Origin: Trematomus loennbergii
Taxonomy: Eukaryota > Chordata > Actinopteri > Perciformes > Nototheniidae
Assembly: GCA_012861695.1 (NCBI GenBank)
Contig: JAAOOA010000122.1
Location: 298,501 to 362,500, forward strand
Reading direction: 5' to 3'
DNA: 64,000 nt
Part shown: positions 25,037 through 37,402 of the stretch, piece by piece
Layout: every line of letters starts with the position of its first letter
How positions within the stretch are numbered: position 1 is the first letter of the stretch
The notes under the pieces: model-generated
Database searches by the model: none
Told to the model about the DNA's origin: nothing
Seen by the model: only the letters and a program-made list of their open reading frames with translations
Made by a program: the position numbers and the translations under genes

Positions 25037-26459
25037 ATAGAGGCAACATGGGGTCTGCGGCTGAAAAGAGAAACCTGAAAGTTAGACATATGAGTTAAAT
25101 CAGTGAGGTGTTCTGTCAGTGAGAGTGGTGTTTAGTTTACAGCAGCCTGTGACTGCCAATAATAGTTTAAATGTCTTCCTTACAATTGTAAGCAGTTATG
25201 AAATACCTGTTTGTGAAAGGTTGTATTCTTTATTGTTCCTATAGAAAGCACTGCTTTCTGCTCACTGGTGAGTTAGCCTATGAATGAGTGTTAAGCACAT
25301 CAGTCAGCAGCTGTATGGGCATTGCACTGTGGTAGTTGTTATTTGTACATTGTTAATCCTGGGCAATGCATCCTTAAACTGTTTAACTGTGAGGTGTTAT
25401 AACATTGAACTGTACTCTGGAGACAGAGAACACTACTACACTTGAGAAAAGGCCAGTTTGTGAAAGGTCCAAGTGTTTGGTCTTTTTAAGGTAAAAAAGA
25501 AACAGCATAATGCGCAGTACTAGTAGAGAGAAAAATATGTAAAGCACTTTTTTGTTAATGTATGATTTGCTGCATATAAGGAGTAAAATAAATTCTTCTG
25601 TCGTACCATATTGAATTGTATCATTATTTTGCATCATGTTGAATCACATCGTATCGCCCCGTATCGCATAATGTTGAATCACATCGTATCGAACTGTATC
25701 GCATAATGTTGAATCAAATCGTATCGAACTGTATCGCAACAGGGGTGAATCGTATCGCATCGCATCGCCTGGTGTTTCAAAGGTATCGTTAATGTATCGT
25801 ATCGTTGGCAACGTATCGAGATGCGCATCGTATTGGCCTCAGTGATGGAGATGCACATCCCTACTGTACATGCATGCGTTTTTATGTCGTAGAACAAAAC
25901 GTGAACATCTTTTCAGCTTGTGTTAACCACAGACATTAAAGCTCCCAACCAAAAACACATTACAGCAAGAATCGGTTGCCTGTGAGCAGAGGAACCTGAA
26001 GAGGCAGGATGCTAACTCACTCTGGCTCAATTATGTTATGAGAGGGGACATTGCATATGGGACAAAAGAGACAAAGACAGTGTTTCAGATTTCAAAATGT
26101 TGACTTCAGTATTATGTCATAAAATACGGCCATTTTAATCTGATTGTATATCTTTGTTAATTGTATTAAATTACATGATTGAATAGTTAACACTTTCCTG
26201 TTGGGCTGAAGTCATATCCACACAAATAGACTTCTTACAGGGGGGGGGAAGCTCAGTGTAACTGAGGGACTGGCCCCCCTAGAATCGCCAATGGCAGGGA
26301 CACAGAGAAAGGAAATCTTAAACAGATTGGTTGACTCGAGACAGGATGTTTTATACCTCCATTCACTTTTATGTCACATATGAACCGTACTTCTTTTTTT
26401 ATTATTATACAGAAGCTTTTTTTATTTCTGCAGGAAATGTTGTTATTTACAAACATTTA

Positions 26460-26640
26460 AAGTTTAAAATGTGGAATAAAGTACATTTAATCAAGTATTC
26501 TATTAATTACAACTTTCAAGGTACTTGAACTGAATATTTTTTATACTACTTCATCACATATTAGAAGCCAATGTTGTACTTTTACTCCACTACATTTATC
26601 CGAGAGCTTTACATATCCAGATTATTAGATAATTCAAAAA
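26460..26640. mobile_element. Fragment of the CAGAGGTGGGAAGTA-type MITE
   Basis: It contains ACTTTTACTCCACTACATTTAT and AAGTACATTTAATCAAGTA, matching internal parts of the complete copy at 29433-29877. Both ends are lost. Confidence 0.5.
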
Positions 26641-27041
26641 AGAAATCAACTTTAAACATTTTGACACATAAATATATGTTAGCCGTAACCAAAGTAATTC
26701 AAATGAGCTCCACCATAATCTACGGTGGCTGAGAAGTGCAAACGAGAATTAAATCTGTGAAACACTTTAACAAAGCTTGAGACAAATTTACATTTTATAA
26801 AACAAATTACATTTTATAAAACAAAATTACATTAGCGAAGCACTTTTACAAGAACTGAGACACATTTACAAGTGCCGAAACACTTTAACATTTGATGAAA
26901 CACTTTAACAAGAGAATCAAACCGGAAAGGGAATGTCCATCATACCAGAAGTGACGTGCAAGTGATTGACACAAACTTAAGTTTGTTTTGGCGGATAGAC
27001 CGCCAGTACCTATGGTACGAGTGTGTTTATGGTCGTTAAAC

Positions 27042-27125
27042 ATGTTTTGTCCGTTCTGTGGAAACCACCTGGGCCAAGTGACACGGTTTTGCTCATTACG
27101 AGAAAGTTACCGGTTCGCCAAGTAG
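27042..27125 (+). other. Small zinc-ribbon-like ORF, mirrored in both arms
   Basis: A 27-codon ORF starts MFCPFCGNHLGQVTRFCSLR. It has a CPFC knuckle and a single later Cys where a second CxxC would be expected. The mirror copy lies on the minus strand near 27660-27745. It may be a remnant of a transposon-encoded protein; translation is doubtful. Confidence 0.3.
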
Positions 27126-27329
27126 GAAGTGGAGCTGTGCCTTTTACACACCGCCTTCGCTGTGTTTACCTACATTAGAACAGCTAAAGAGTGAATGCAG
27201 GCTGCTTAGTTTTAACCACACACACCTCTACACACACACACACACACACATCTACACACACCTCTACACACATCGAACTGCCCGATTATTACGCCTTATT
27301 ATTAGTTTTATGAAGGATGTCCGGTCACC

Positions 27330-27332
<3 letters not shown>

Positions 27333-27397
<65 letters not shown>

Positions 27398-27409
27398 GTG
27401 TGTGTGTGT

Positions 27410-27506
<97 letters not shown>

Positions 27507-27508
27507 TG

Positions 27509-27546
<38 letters not shown>
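27333..27546. repeat. (TG)n microsatellite inside the inverted-repeat element
   Basis: About 214 bp of TG with a few doubled-base interruptions. It marks the centre of the 26723-28072 element. Smaller CA runs sit at 27216-27270. Confidence 0.97.
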
Positions 27547-27550
<4 letters not shown>

Positions 27551-28074
27551 GTGTGTGGTTCAAACGAAGCAGCCTGCAGTTGCTCTTTAACTGTTCTAAT
27601 GTAGGTAAACACAGCGAAGGCGGTGTGTAAAAGGCACAGCTCCAGTTCCTACTTGGCGAACCGGTAACTTTCTCGTGATGAGCAAAACCGTGTCACTTGG
27701 CCCAGGTGGTTTCCACAGAACGGACAAAACATGTTTAACGACAATAAACGTCTATCCGCCAAAACAAACTTAAGTTTGTGTCAATCACTTGCACGTCACT
27801 TCTGGTATGATGGACATTCCCTTTCCGGTTTGATTCTCTAGTTTGTTAAAGTATTTCATCAAATGTTAAAGTGTTTCGGGACTTGTGAATTTGTCTCAGT
27901 TCTCGTAAAAGTGTTTCGCTGATGTAATTTTGTTTTATGAATGTAATTTTGTTTTATGAAATGTAATTTTGTTTTAAAAATGTAATTTTGTTTTATGAAA
28001 TGTAAATTTGTCTCAAGCTTTGTTAAAAGTGTTTCACACTTTGTAATTCTCGTTTGCACTTCTCAGCCACCGTA

Positions 28075-29424
28075 TCAAGACAATCTATATGTGGATCTTG
28101 CAATCTTTCCAGAAAGAATCCTGCAGCCTCTGTGCTTAGAGATTATTGATACACTCTCTAAATGATGCTCAGTGCTGCTCTGTGTCTCCACAGAATGAGT
28201 CACATCCATCAGAGCGGCTGAGTGACAGAGTGTGTAACCCTGACTCTGAATCAGCATTCCTTCACGGAGGAGACCATCACTTGTGGAATTAAACATTGAA
28301 GAATATTTTCACAGGACCTTCAAATACAAATACTCACCATCTCAGATAAAGTAATGCCTTTTCAAAAAAGCTCTATCCATTATTCAGTCAATCATTGCCA
28401 CATCCTTTGACTTCACTTAAAGTTATATTTAATCAGTAATTTTACCGTTACTATATACTCTGCAGATGTATTTACCTGCAACTAATTCAAACTACATTTG
28501 GAATATGTTTAATTAAATCCTAAATACTGAAAGAAATATGTATTATTTGTTCTGTATTTTCTTCAGAGATTAACCTAAAAATACACATTTTTACATTTCT
28601 CGTAAGAATTGCCACTTGTTGAAGCTACTTCAGCAAGACTTCTTTATTGGACGGTATCTTTATTTATTCGGATTAAACACCATCATATCTGCAGATCCTT
28701 CAGTATGTTTGACACGTTTGAACTCTCTCTACTGCAACAACAGATTGCTTTCCAGTCTTCTAAATGTGACCAAACTTGAGCTGCTATTCTGACTCCAAAA
28801 ACTTATTTTCTGCATGCAGGCTTTTGTTTTTGATTGATTTGACGTCCGCATAATGCTGACTTTTCTCCATCCCATCGGCTGACTGAAACGGCCTTTTTGT
28901 GCCACTTGACTCCCTCTCACACACACAGCTGCATTTGTCTTGCAAATCCATCCCCGCTGCGCAGCGTTCAGACGGAGGAAAAGAGAGCAGTCGGACATCA
29001 GTGAAGTTCAAGCCAGCGAACAAGCGGAGAGGCTGTTCCATAGCAGCCGCTTTTGTGGATATCATAAGGAGAGCTGGTGAAAATGATGCATGCTTTTACA
29101 CCTCTGAAGCCTGGCAACTGACAGAGCAAGGGATGGGCATTTGGGGGGTGGGGGTATAGAAATTAAAAAAAAAGTTCCCTTTCCTGGAGGCTGAAGTCAG
29201 TGTTGGAGGGGAACAAAGACCCCGGTCTGAACGGTCCTCTTTGCGCACGACGGGGATCAGCAGCGCAGAATGTGGAGATGGATGGAGACGCACACGTACA
29301 AACGGCCGTGACTAAAATTTGCATATTTGTAATTTATCACTTTTTTGTTGAGTTTTTCAGGGACTTTTAAAAAAAGAAGAAGAAAATAGATCATTTGTCA
29401 ACGCGTGTGGGTTGCGCGCTGAGC
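28075..29424. other. Non-coding; GC-richer block at 28880-29330
   Basis: Mostly AT-rich. The stretch 28880-29330 is GC-richer and ends near an octamer-like ATTTGCATAT (about 29318). It could be regulatory, but no gene is supported. Confidence 0.4.
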
Positions 29425-29432
29425 TTCAGAAC

Positions 29433-29877
29433 CAGAGGTGGGAAGTAATTAAGTACATTTACTCAAGTACAATGTTGAGGTTTACTTGGGTATTTCCATT
29501 GTATGCTACTTTATACTTCTACTCCACTACATTTAACAGCTTAAGCTACTTTTAACAAAATATTTATCTAAAAATGTAACTAGTGGACTTAAAGTCACAA
29601 AAGAGTCAAATCATTTAAATATTTTCAAAATGTCAATCAGAACTTTGTTTGTCTACAACAGTAAAATGCAACAAAATGTCACATATATAAATATAAAAAT
29701 AATCACACATAAAGGCAATTTTTCTGCACAATGATTACTATTCATTTTACTAATAATAATTTGTACTGTATTAAGTAAGATCTTGAATGCAGGATTTTAC
29801 TTGTAATGAAGTATTTTGACAATAATGTAATGGTACTTGTAATCAAGTAAAGCATCTGAATACTTATTCCACCACTG
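29433..29877. mobile_element. Complete 445-bp hAT-type MITE
   Basis: The ends CAGAGGTGGGAAGTAA and TTATTCCACCACTG lie between the 8-bp direct repeats TTCAGAAC (29425-29432, 29878-29885). The interior has the AGTACATTTACTCAAGTAC and CTTCTACTCCACTACATTT blocks common in fish MITEs. Non-coding. Confidence 0.88.
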
Positions 29878-31639
29878 TTCAGAACATTCAGCAGTGCAGA
29901 AATCACTGCTTAACTTTCATAATTTCTGTGAAAATGCAATAGGAGGCACCTTATTCATAAGGCCTGCATTTATGTATGTATTGCCTTTGTCTTGTGCCTA
30001 ACTCTGGAATCAGTCTGCTTCATTTCCATATCTTTTCAATAGGGCTTCCTCGTGAATGGACTGTAATATTTCATGATGGGGCACGCAAAAGCTGTGCACA
30101 ATGCCTCTCATATCCACCCTGCTTTCAGCCGCAACAATGATCATAGCAAGACGTCTTTATGGCTAATTCATTCAAAGGCCCATCTCCCGTCCTCCAGCGC
30201 GGAGGTCAGCCCGCCGTGTTCCGTCCACCAGGGGGGGGGTTTACAGAGGCCAGAGGCGGCCAGCTGGCTCCGTCACAAGACGTCGCGCACAACCACACAG
30301 TTTACCGGCTGCACCGAGCAGGCTGTTATTTATTTCTGAAGCCACAATACAAATAGGCTGGCCTTATGCTCGGACTGTGTCGTGGTGTGAAGTTGGAAAT
30401 GACAAAGCTGAAAACACAGACTAAGAAAAAAGAAATTAGACGAAAGATGTATGGTAACTCTCCCAAAGAAAGCTTTGACATACTTTTTCCAAAAAGGTCC
30501 ATCATTTTCAAAAACATTATTACCATTTTAAGAAAATCAAATGTTATTTAACCTCCAATATTTGGACACGAGTGCTGAAAATGCAAAACAAAATTAATGC
30601 AAAGAAGTTCTCTTGTCAAATCTCTCTTTTATTGTATTCTTTTCAACTCTTGGTAAAGTGACTATTTTTATTTATATTGTAAACGTCTCTGCGTGATTTG
30701 AAGCTTTTGATGGAGCCGTCTTTTCATATTTGAAGGCTTCTTCCATAAAGTCGTGTTTGGGACAAATAACTGGTGCTGTTTGTTGATCAGACACATCACG
30801 TGTCTGCGGCGCTCTGGTGGAGGAGGCAGACGCAGTCAAGTCTCGGTATTATCCCAGCGCGCAGCAGCAGCAGACGCACCATTACGCAATAAGGCCAAAC
30901 TGGAAACACGCCATCAGCTTTACGCATGAATGCACTGCATCCAAAATAAGAGTTCATGTGGAGAATTCCCTTTTTAGAGAAATGTCCCTTGGTACAAATT
31001 TCATTTCGACCTATTTTTAAGCGTCTTCTCCCCCTTAAATGATCCTTTCTTGTTTACAATATAGAGATAATATACACTATATTTTGATTATAAAACAACA
31101 CAACACACTATATCATGAGAGGGGTGCAAAAGTTATATTTATGGTTAATTAATTTTGTTTTATTCTGGAGTTATATTTTACTCCATGAACACACACGTCT
31201 GTCGCAGTGTGTCCATGCGTTGCCATGGATATCCATGCGCCAAAAGACTAGTCCTTTGCCATATCAAAGCTAACGCATCTCTTGTTCAAACATAGCAAGT
31301 ATTTCCCTAAAATGCAAGACAGGCGTGCCATTAAGAAGTAAACCCCTCCCTCTGGTTATTTACTGACTCATTCTTCTCTCCCGGCCTCCCTGGTCCCCTC
31401 AATGGGGGAAGCTGCTCGTGCGCCCCGGAGCCACTTGTTGCCGGCGCATAAAGTTGGAGCTTTTCAGAAGCTAAATATCCCCAAAAGAACAGAAGTTAGT
31501 ATCTCAAGGGCTTCGCTGGGACAAAAGACCAGCGCCTTACCATGTGCTTAATGGCTACAGCCGTCCGGCCTTTATTAAAGGCAAAAAGTGGTCCTTTAAA
31601 AGTTGGAAAGGCTCCTTTATTTGAGTTAGATGGAGCACT

Positions 31640-32600
31640 TGCGCACAAAACCAGAAGCGCGCATTGCCATTGACTCGCCCCCTTTCTTTCTTTCAGGAGT
31701 CTGAAGCGGCCACCGTCATCGCCCTGTTTCACTCCAACATAAGCTTTTCATCACCCGGCTTTGTTCTCCGTGAAAGTAATGCTGCGAATCAAAGAGATGA
31801 CAATATTTTCCATCAGCTTGGAGACCCTGGACAAGAGCCCTCGAGCTTTGGCAAAAATCAGGGCCGGTTATTCATCCTGTCACTCCGCACCTGTGGTCCC
31901 GCATTCAAAGTATACAAACCTGTCCCTATTAACATTAATTATTCACAAACAACACAAAGGCTGAAACAGAGCAGGTTGAAGTCTGTTTATGGCTCCTAAA
32001 TGTTTTATTCCTCTGAAGATGTGCCCAAAGCTTTTCTCTCTCCGAGTGCCTGTCTCTCTTTCAGCCTTGAGTAGCCCTACACTTTCGATCGTACAATCGC
32101 AGCATCTGCTTAATCTTGCAGATAAAAATATGACACAAAACACAGCTGATAAAGGATTTGTTAAATCCCGGTAATGACGGATCAACGCAGGAGATAATGG
32201 AGAAGGATGGTGAGAGCCGTATGGCGCGGGGGGCACCGCGGTTTGCTCTCTTGTGCAGAAAGCGCCAGGTGATGGCAAGGAAATCGCCGTTCCGAGGAGA
32301 AGAACACACCAAATCCACCTCCTTTCTCTCCTTGAAAAAACATAGCAGACATAAATTTAATTGGCTTATCAAGGCGCGGCGAAAGGACCTCGCTGTTAAT
32401 TGGCTGCGGGGGCGCACAAAACAAACGCGGCGACATGTTTAGCCTGGCTGGCCCGCGCTGCGCTTTCAGCCGGTGTCACGTCATTGAAAATGTGTTTTAT
32501 TATTGCAAAACGTCACATGCTTTACAGTTGCCATATTGTGTCCTGGACAAAAGGCTGATGGAACATTAAAGACGCGGAAAACGGTGCCAACCCGTCTCGA
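31640..32600. promoter_or_regulatory. Candidate conserved non-coding block downstream of ptf1a
   Basis: This is about 1 kb of unique, mid-GC sequence, 4.6-5.6 kb downstream of ptf1a. It has clustered homeodomain-type cores (ATTAATTATT near 31935, TTAATTGGCT near 32396), FOX-type cores (ACAAACAA near 31948, TGTTTATGG near 31985), a CAGCTG at 32143-32148 and a CAGGTG at 32266-32271. PTF1A in mammals has a distal downstream pancreatic enhancer bound by FOXA2 and PDX1 (literature knowledge). Equivalence is my inference. Confidence 0.35.
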
Positions 32601-32799
32601 AGACACTTGCAAGGGCCTCTCTCTTTGCTTGTTTTTAGGCAGCTGCTGTCCAGGGACTCAGGCGTAAGGACATGAAAAGAGACAAAGTTTGAACTACCAG
32701 GTGCATCCCCGGAGAAACACGGCGCGCAGCGATCTGTTCCAGGGAGCCTCATAAAGATGTAATTTAGATTGGAAGGTCACTTCTGAAAGAAAAGAGCGC

Positions 32800-34480
32800 A
32801 CGGGAAGGGAGAATGATCGCAGCTCACTCCCCTCCCTGCCTCCCTGCCTCACACCTCCCTCTGCTTCCTGCTCTCTCTGTACACACTAGTTGGTAACAGC
32901 GGCTCCTCTCTCATCAGCCTCCCCGAACATGAGAGCTCTGTTCCGGCATGTTATAGAGCTGAGAGTCCGGGCAGTGCAGCACCACGGCTGCCAAACCGAT
33001 GTTGGGCATGAAATAACCTATTATTAATTATGATCCCAGGATCTGTGTTTCCGAAGCGAGATCATCTGAAAATAAAGCCGATTTGTGGCTGTTAGCGTCT
33101 CTCCCTGCGCGCCAACATACGGGCTGCGCGGTTTAACGCGGATTTAACAGCTTTAGAGCTCTAAGCTTACTTTCCTCTCATTAATGTATCAGTCAAAGCT
33201 GTTTAACTAAAGCTTAACACCTACACTCATCCCGTCCACAGCACAATTGTTTGACATGATGGCTTTTTCATGTATCACCTGTTGATTTAGTTTTAAGAAA
33301 TGAGCGCAAACCCATAGGCTACTGACAGCCGCTGGTGCGTAAAAGTGCCAATCTCAGCCTTTTCCTGCTAATGACCTTCAGCAGTAGGACTACTCCACGG
33401 GAAAGCTCTGCTATGAGGAGCCAAAAAGCAACAAATGTCTCTGCGGGAGGGGGGGAAATGTCTCATTGATATTCTCTCTGCGGCGTTGTGCATATTAACA
33501 GACCAACAGTTCCACAAAGCTGAGCTGCTGACTCAAACCGTTTATCATTTATGATTTTTAAATAATTATTAAAACCACTCAAACGTTTCTTATTACATTT
33601 TAAAAGTTCAAACAAAAGTTGAATTCTTAATAAACTCATATTATGTTTAAAAAAAATCCAAGAAAGTATTTTAAATTAGATTTGAGCTCTTAAAGTACAT
33701 TAATAGATGCAGAAGAAAAATGAGTCATCGATTTACGGTTCAATGTAATACAATTAATTTGCGGTGATTTTATTCATTTGAGAATTTGTGTCTGTTCTAA
33801 AAGTCCAGGAACTTTTGGAAAATATCAAACAATTATAATGTTGAATTAGTATTAAAGCATTTTTCAAATGTATATTTTCATTAGGCGGAGTAAATATAAT
33901 ATCAATATATTTCCAAAATATATTTATGGATGAGAAAATATAAAATAAAAAGAAGCCTTTAAGAAGATCTCCCTCAGAGCAGTGCATATTGTACAGCAGG
34001 TGGTTCCATCTTTATATTACATTGTGCTATTTTAATCTTTACATCAGAATCCTATAAATGACTAAGTGGATCTGAAATGAATAACAAGTGAAGCTGTTAC
34101 TAGTTTACTGGAGTTCATAAAGACCTGATTCAATTCATTGAGTCACTGAGGTCTTCTACTGATGTCTTCAATAATGATTTAAACGACTTAAATGAAGCAT
34201 ATTCAAAGCCTAAAATGTAATTTAATTCAATGAATTGTATTGCACGTATACGTCTCACATATCAAATTCATGTTTTTTTCTCAGAATTGTACAGTGGGAT
34301 TTTCCAGATTTCAAACATAATATCGTTATTATTATTTTTAAATAAGGTTAAATCATATGTATTTTCCTTTTTTTGTGTGAAATCCGAATGTATCATCACA
34401 ATGCTGAGTTAAATCTGAAACATAATAACATATTGTAATATTTTCCACACATTGCGGCCCTTTTATGTTACCTATACCTA
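32800..34480. other. Non-coding DNA downstream of ptf1a
   Basis: 32800-33480 is mid-GC and unique; 33480-34480 is very AT-rich. No coding evidence. Confidence 0.5.
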
Positions 34481-34489
34481 ACATCATAC

Positions 34490-34920
34490 TGTCGGTATAA
34501 AGCACGCTCCCTAAATGCTGAATCAGCGGCCTTTGAGCGCGGCTCCGACTCTTTCTCCTCCAAATGACCGCTTAACGCGCCCTCTAATGCCGGCCTGCTG
34601 AGAAGTAGAGTTAATAAAAGCTGTCACACAGTAAAGTGCTCGCGCCCTTTAAAGCCTTGCCAAGCCCGCCGCCGCGGCCGGAGAGACCAGATAGCCCGGG
34701 AGAGTTCCATTCGCTCCTTCCGCAACAGAGGATCTCTGCGCTGCGCACTCACAGCCATCAGCGGCACAAAGGCGTTTAGGTGCAAAAACACAATGCTACC
34801 ACTGTTTCAACCCCGGCTCTGCTGCGACACAAAGTGGAACCGAGGCTCCTGCCAAAGAAATGAAGCTGCCCAGCATTCACTCTGTAACATTTGACTTTCC
34901 AATGGCTGTAATCGGATTAC
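34490..34920. promoter_or_regulatory. GC-rich block 2.3 kb downstream of ptf1a, possible CRE
   Basis: A sharply GC-rich stretch (CGCGCC, GCCGCCGCGGCC) sits inside very AT-rich DNA, with no credible ORF and no repeat signature. It could be a CpG-rich regulatory element or an unannotated first exon or promoter. The sequence alone cannot decide. Confidence 0.3.
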
Positions 34921-35194
34921 ATGCTCTTGTCGCGCTTGAGGAGCGGACGGACTCACAGAGGAAGCTGAGAAGAGAGGGAAACAAAAAAAGTCCCAGAACC
35001 TTGAGGTTAAAAGCAGAACAAAGTGGCATCCTGTAAGAAAATAAAAAACATAAATAATAGTTGTTACTCAGAGACTATTTCGTCTAGACCAACTCGTTTT
35101 CTATATATTACATTTACACATTACCCATAGGCCTACCACACAGAACAAAATGAAATTGAAATTGAAAGCGATATACAAAATAAGTTTAAATAAA

Positions 35195-35310
35195 ACACAT
35201 TAGGTTAAATGTAGTATTATTGCTTTCAACTATCCTAATACAACTATGTGTAAACTGTCGACATAATATATTAATTAAAGTCAACGTTTCTATTTTCTCA
35301 GTGCATTTAA
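35195..35310. mobile_element. M1 MITE fragment
   Basis: ATTAGGTTAAATGTAGTATTAT, TATTGCTTTCAACTATCCTAAT and AATTAAAGTCAACGTTTC match the right half of the 10103-10290 copy. Confidence 0.55.
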
Positions 35311-36900
35311 AGATGAACATATGACTGATTGTTCACAATATACGTCTGAAAGGAAAAAAGTCAGATGTTGCAACTGACCGGACAGTTGCAACATGTTTAA
35401 AATACATTACATTTCATTTAACCTTCAATTATTGTCTCAATGAAAAAAGTAAAATAGCATTATTTATTGCACAACTATTTTATAATAGTTGGATTAATAA
35501 ATCTGAGCTAGCCCACCTGTGGTGCTGGAGCTTTTTAAAATCCACTCTCCCTGCAGCAGCATGTCCCCTCAGACTTGTGGTTCAGCTCTGGGGGCCACAC
35601 GGTTCATATATGCGGGCTGCGGTGGGGGGCGGCCGCAGAGGAGGCCGTGCGCGGGGACACATGTTGGAGAGATGCCGCTACCACGGGAAAATGTGTCCCG
35701 GCAGCACCTGGCAGCACAGAGCCGCATTCAACAGCTTCCCACCATCCTGTGCGCGCCCGCGTGCGCTTTAAACACCTTCAGCTGTTGTGGGTATACAGGC
35801 TTCACATTAGCATCTCATTTGCATATTTATGTCACAATATGTGGCTGTACTGTCTAATTCCTCAATCAGACTGAGGGGAGGCAGTTGAAAGACTTTTTGC
35901 ATTTCTGTCTGGACCAACTCATGTTCTATAATATATTAAACCTACAAGTGTGTGCTAATTACCCATACCATTTAAAGATGGATCTATGACAGATTGTTCA
36001 TTTGAATGGAGCAAAGTCAGATGTTGCAGCAGACCCCACCCTGGGACAGTTCATCACATCAGTGATGGTGGCAACATGTTTAAAATGCTCTATATTTCAC
36101 TAAATAATTTTCACTTGTTGTCTCTATGAGCATATTTATTCTGACAATATGTAGTTTTATTTATTGATACAATAATAAAACAGCATTATTATTGCCCTAC
36201 ATTGCAACTGTTTTTTCGTATATGTAAATATGACCTGCTGCAACTTTGGGTTTTGGCTGATTTGTGTGTACTCTCCTCATTATTTACTCCTCAATCACCT
36301 TTGCATGTTCAAAAAAGAAATATGAATTTGTATTTGGGTGAAATATTCTTTAAATCACTTTACATTGAGTTCAAGGCGAGTACAGTAACACATGTTAAGA
36401 TGAGGCAGGATGAGATGCTTCAGAGTCATGTATCAGCACTGATACAAATACAGGTCCTTATAATAAAACAACATGAGCTTTGACTGTGTTATTAAACTCA
36501 AGACGTTTTGAAATAACAGGTTTATGATGCATTTGATTCTGGTTATCAGTTTTTCACCATTCAAAGTCTATCTCCATTAAAACCATTTGTTGTTAATGAA
36601 GTAAGTCAGTAAGTAGGATGTTGTTATATAGCACATTTGAAGACAAAACTCCAAAGTGCTTTAAAGGGAGAACGTATACTGCTTAGTTATTTGATTAAAT
36701 CTCACTTATTGGTACAAATCCATGCTTGTGCTGAGAATTTCTTTCATACGTCTATTTTGAAGATGAATAATGACTTTCCAGGCAAAATATTAAGAATCAT
36801 GTCACAATGCTAAATATCTGATTTCATATGCCACTTTGACCAAACAATAATAAAACATATTTAAGCAAGACAAATACAAAAAGTGTTATCAGTAAGTGCT

Positions 36901-36906
36901 TTTATT
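36901..36906 (-). promoter_or_regulatory. Poly(A) signal for ptf1a
   Basis: AATAAA on the minus strand (within GCGAATAAAAGC) lies about 295 bp downstream of the stop codon. It follows an AT-rich 3' UTR (36907-37201) that is free of recognisable repeats. Confidence 0.6.
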
Positions 36907-37201
36907 CGCAGATTCATTATAAATATAAATCATTGTACAACAATGTAAAAACGTTTTCTCTCATTCATTGCATTTAAATTAAAACATATATTATCACTCG
37001 TGAAAACAATAAATACATGATTGCCAGTTGCCTGAATTACAAAATAAAATTATCAACATGATAAAACTATTTACAGAAAGCCTGTACAGGGAGCTCACAT
37101 GGTGTCCACATTTCTTGTTGCAATGCGCCTTCAAGTGCGCATTATCAATAACATCATTCATGTTCACACACTAACACAGTGCGTTTCACAGGAGGGTGTG
37201 T

Positions 37202-37402
37202 TCAGACCACCAGGCCGAAGGGAGGCTCGTTTTCAATGTCTGTGAGGCCCGGTTTGTTGTGCAGTTTTCGGGGTCTTCGGGGGTCCACACCTTGGCGGTG
37301 CGGATGATGTTCTGCTCGCGGAGCTGCTTCTCATCCGACCAGGACAGAGAGTGCCCGGCCAGGGGGGGAGGCCGTAGTCTGGGTCGCTGGGAGAGGGAGA
37401 CC
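37202..37402 (-). CDS. ptf1a: ptf1a exon 2 (C-terminal RBPJ-interaction region), two single-base deficits
   Basis: The acceptor CTCTCCCCAG precedes GGTCTCCC. Conserved pieces appear in successive frames: [13 protein letters not shown], then [13 protein letters not shown] and [13 protein letters not shown], then [19 protein letters not shown] and a TGA at 37202-37204. The frame changes fall at a seven-G run (37362-37368, eight expected) and a four-G run (37270-37273, five expected). In the mammalian protein the two C-terminal motifs bind RBPJ (established for the family), so a real truncation would remove that function. Confidence 0.92.

Larger units (their letters stand above)
23502..25863 (+). 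mobile_element. hAT element with 8-bp target duplication and BED-finger remnant
   Basis: The ends TAGGGATGT and ACATCCCTA lie between direct repeats CTGTACAT at 23494-23501 and 25864-25871, the 8-bp duplication expected of hAT. The 3' part (25600-25850) is a degenerate GTATCGAA/GTATCGCATAATG array. At the 5' end an ORF encodes a BED-type zinc finger: NVWQHFEFF, then C-x2-C in CKRC, then THLYPIH. The rest of the transposase is absent and the element is interrupted at 23927-25036. It is probably immobile unless helped in trans. Confidence 0.85.
26723..28072. mobile_element. 1.35-kb element with about 500-bp inverted repeats and TA target site
   Basis: The ends CGGTGGCTGAGAAGTGCAAA and its complement lie between TA dinucleotides (26721-26722, 28073-28074). 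The arms stay clearly similar for about 500 bp, with differing numbers of ACAAAATTACATTT-type units. A TG/CA microsatellite fills the centre. A TA target suggests a Tc1/mariner-like or similar family, but no transposase is present. Confidence 0.75.
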
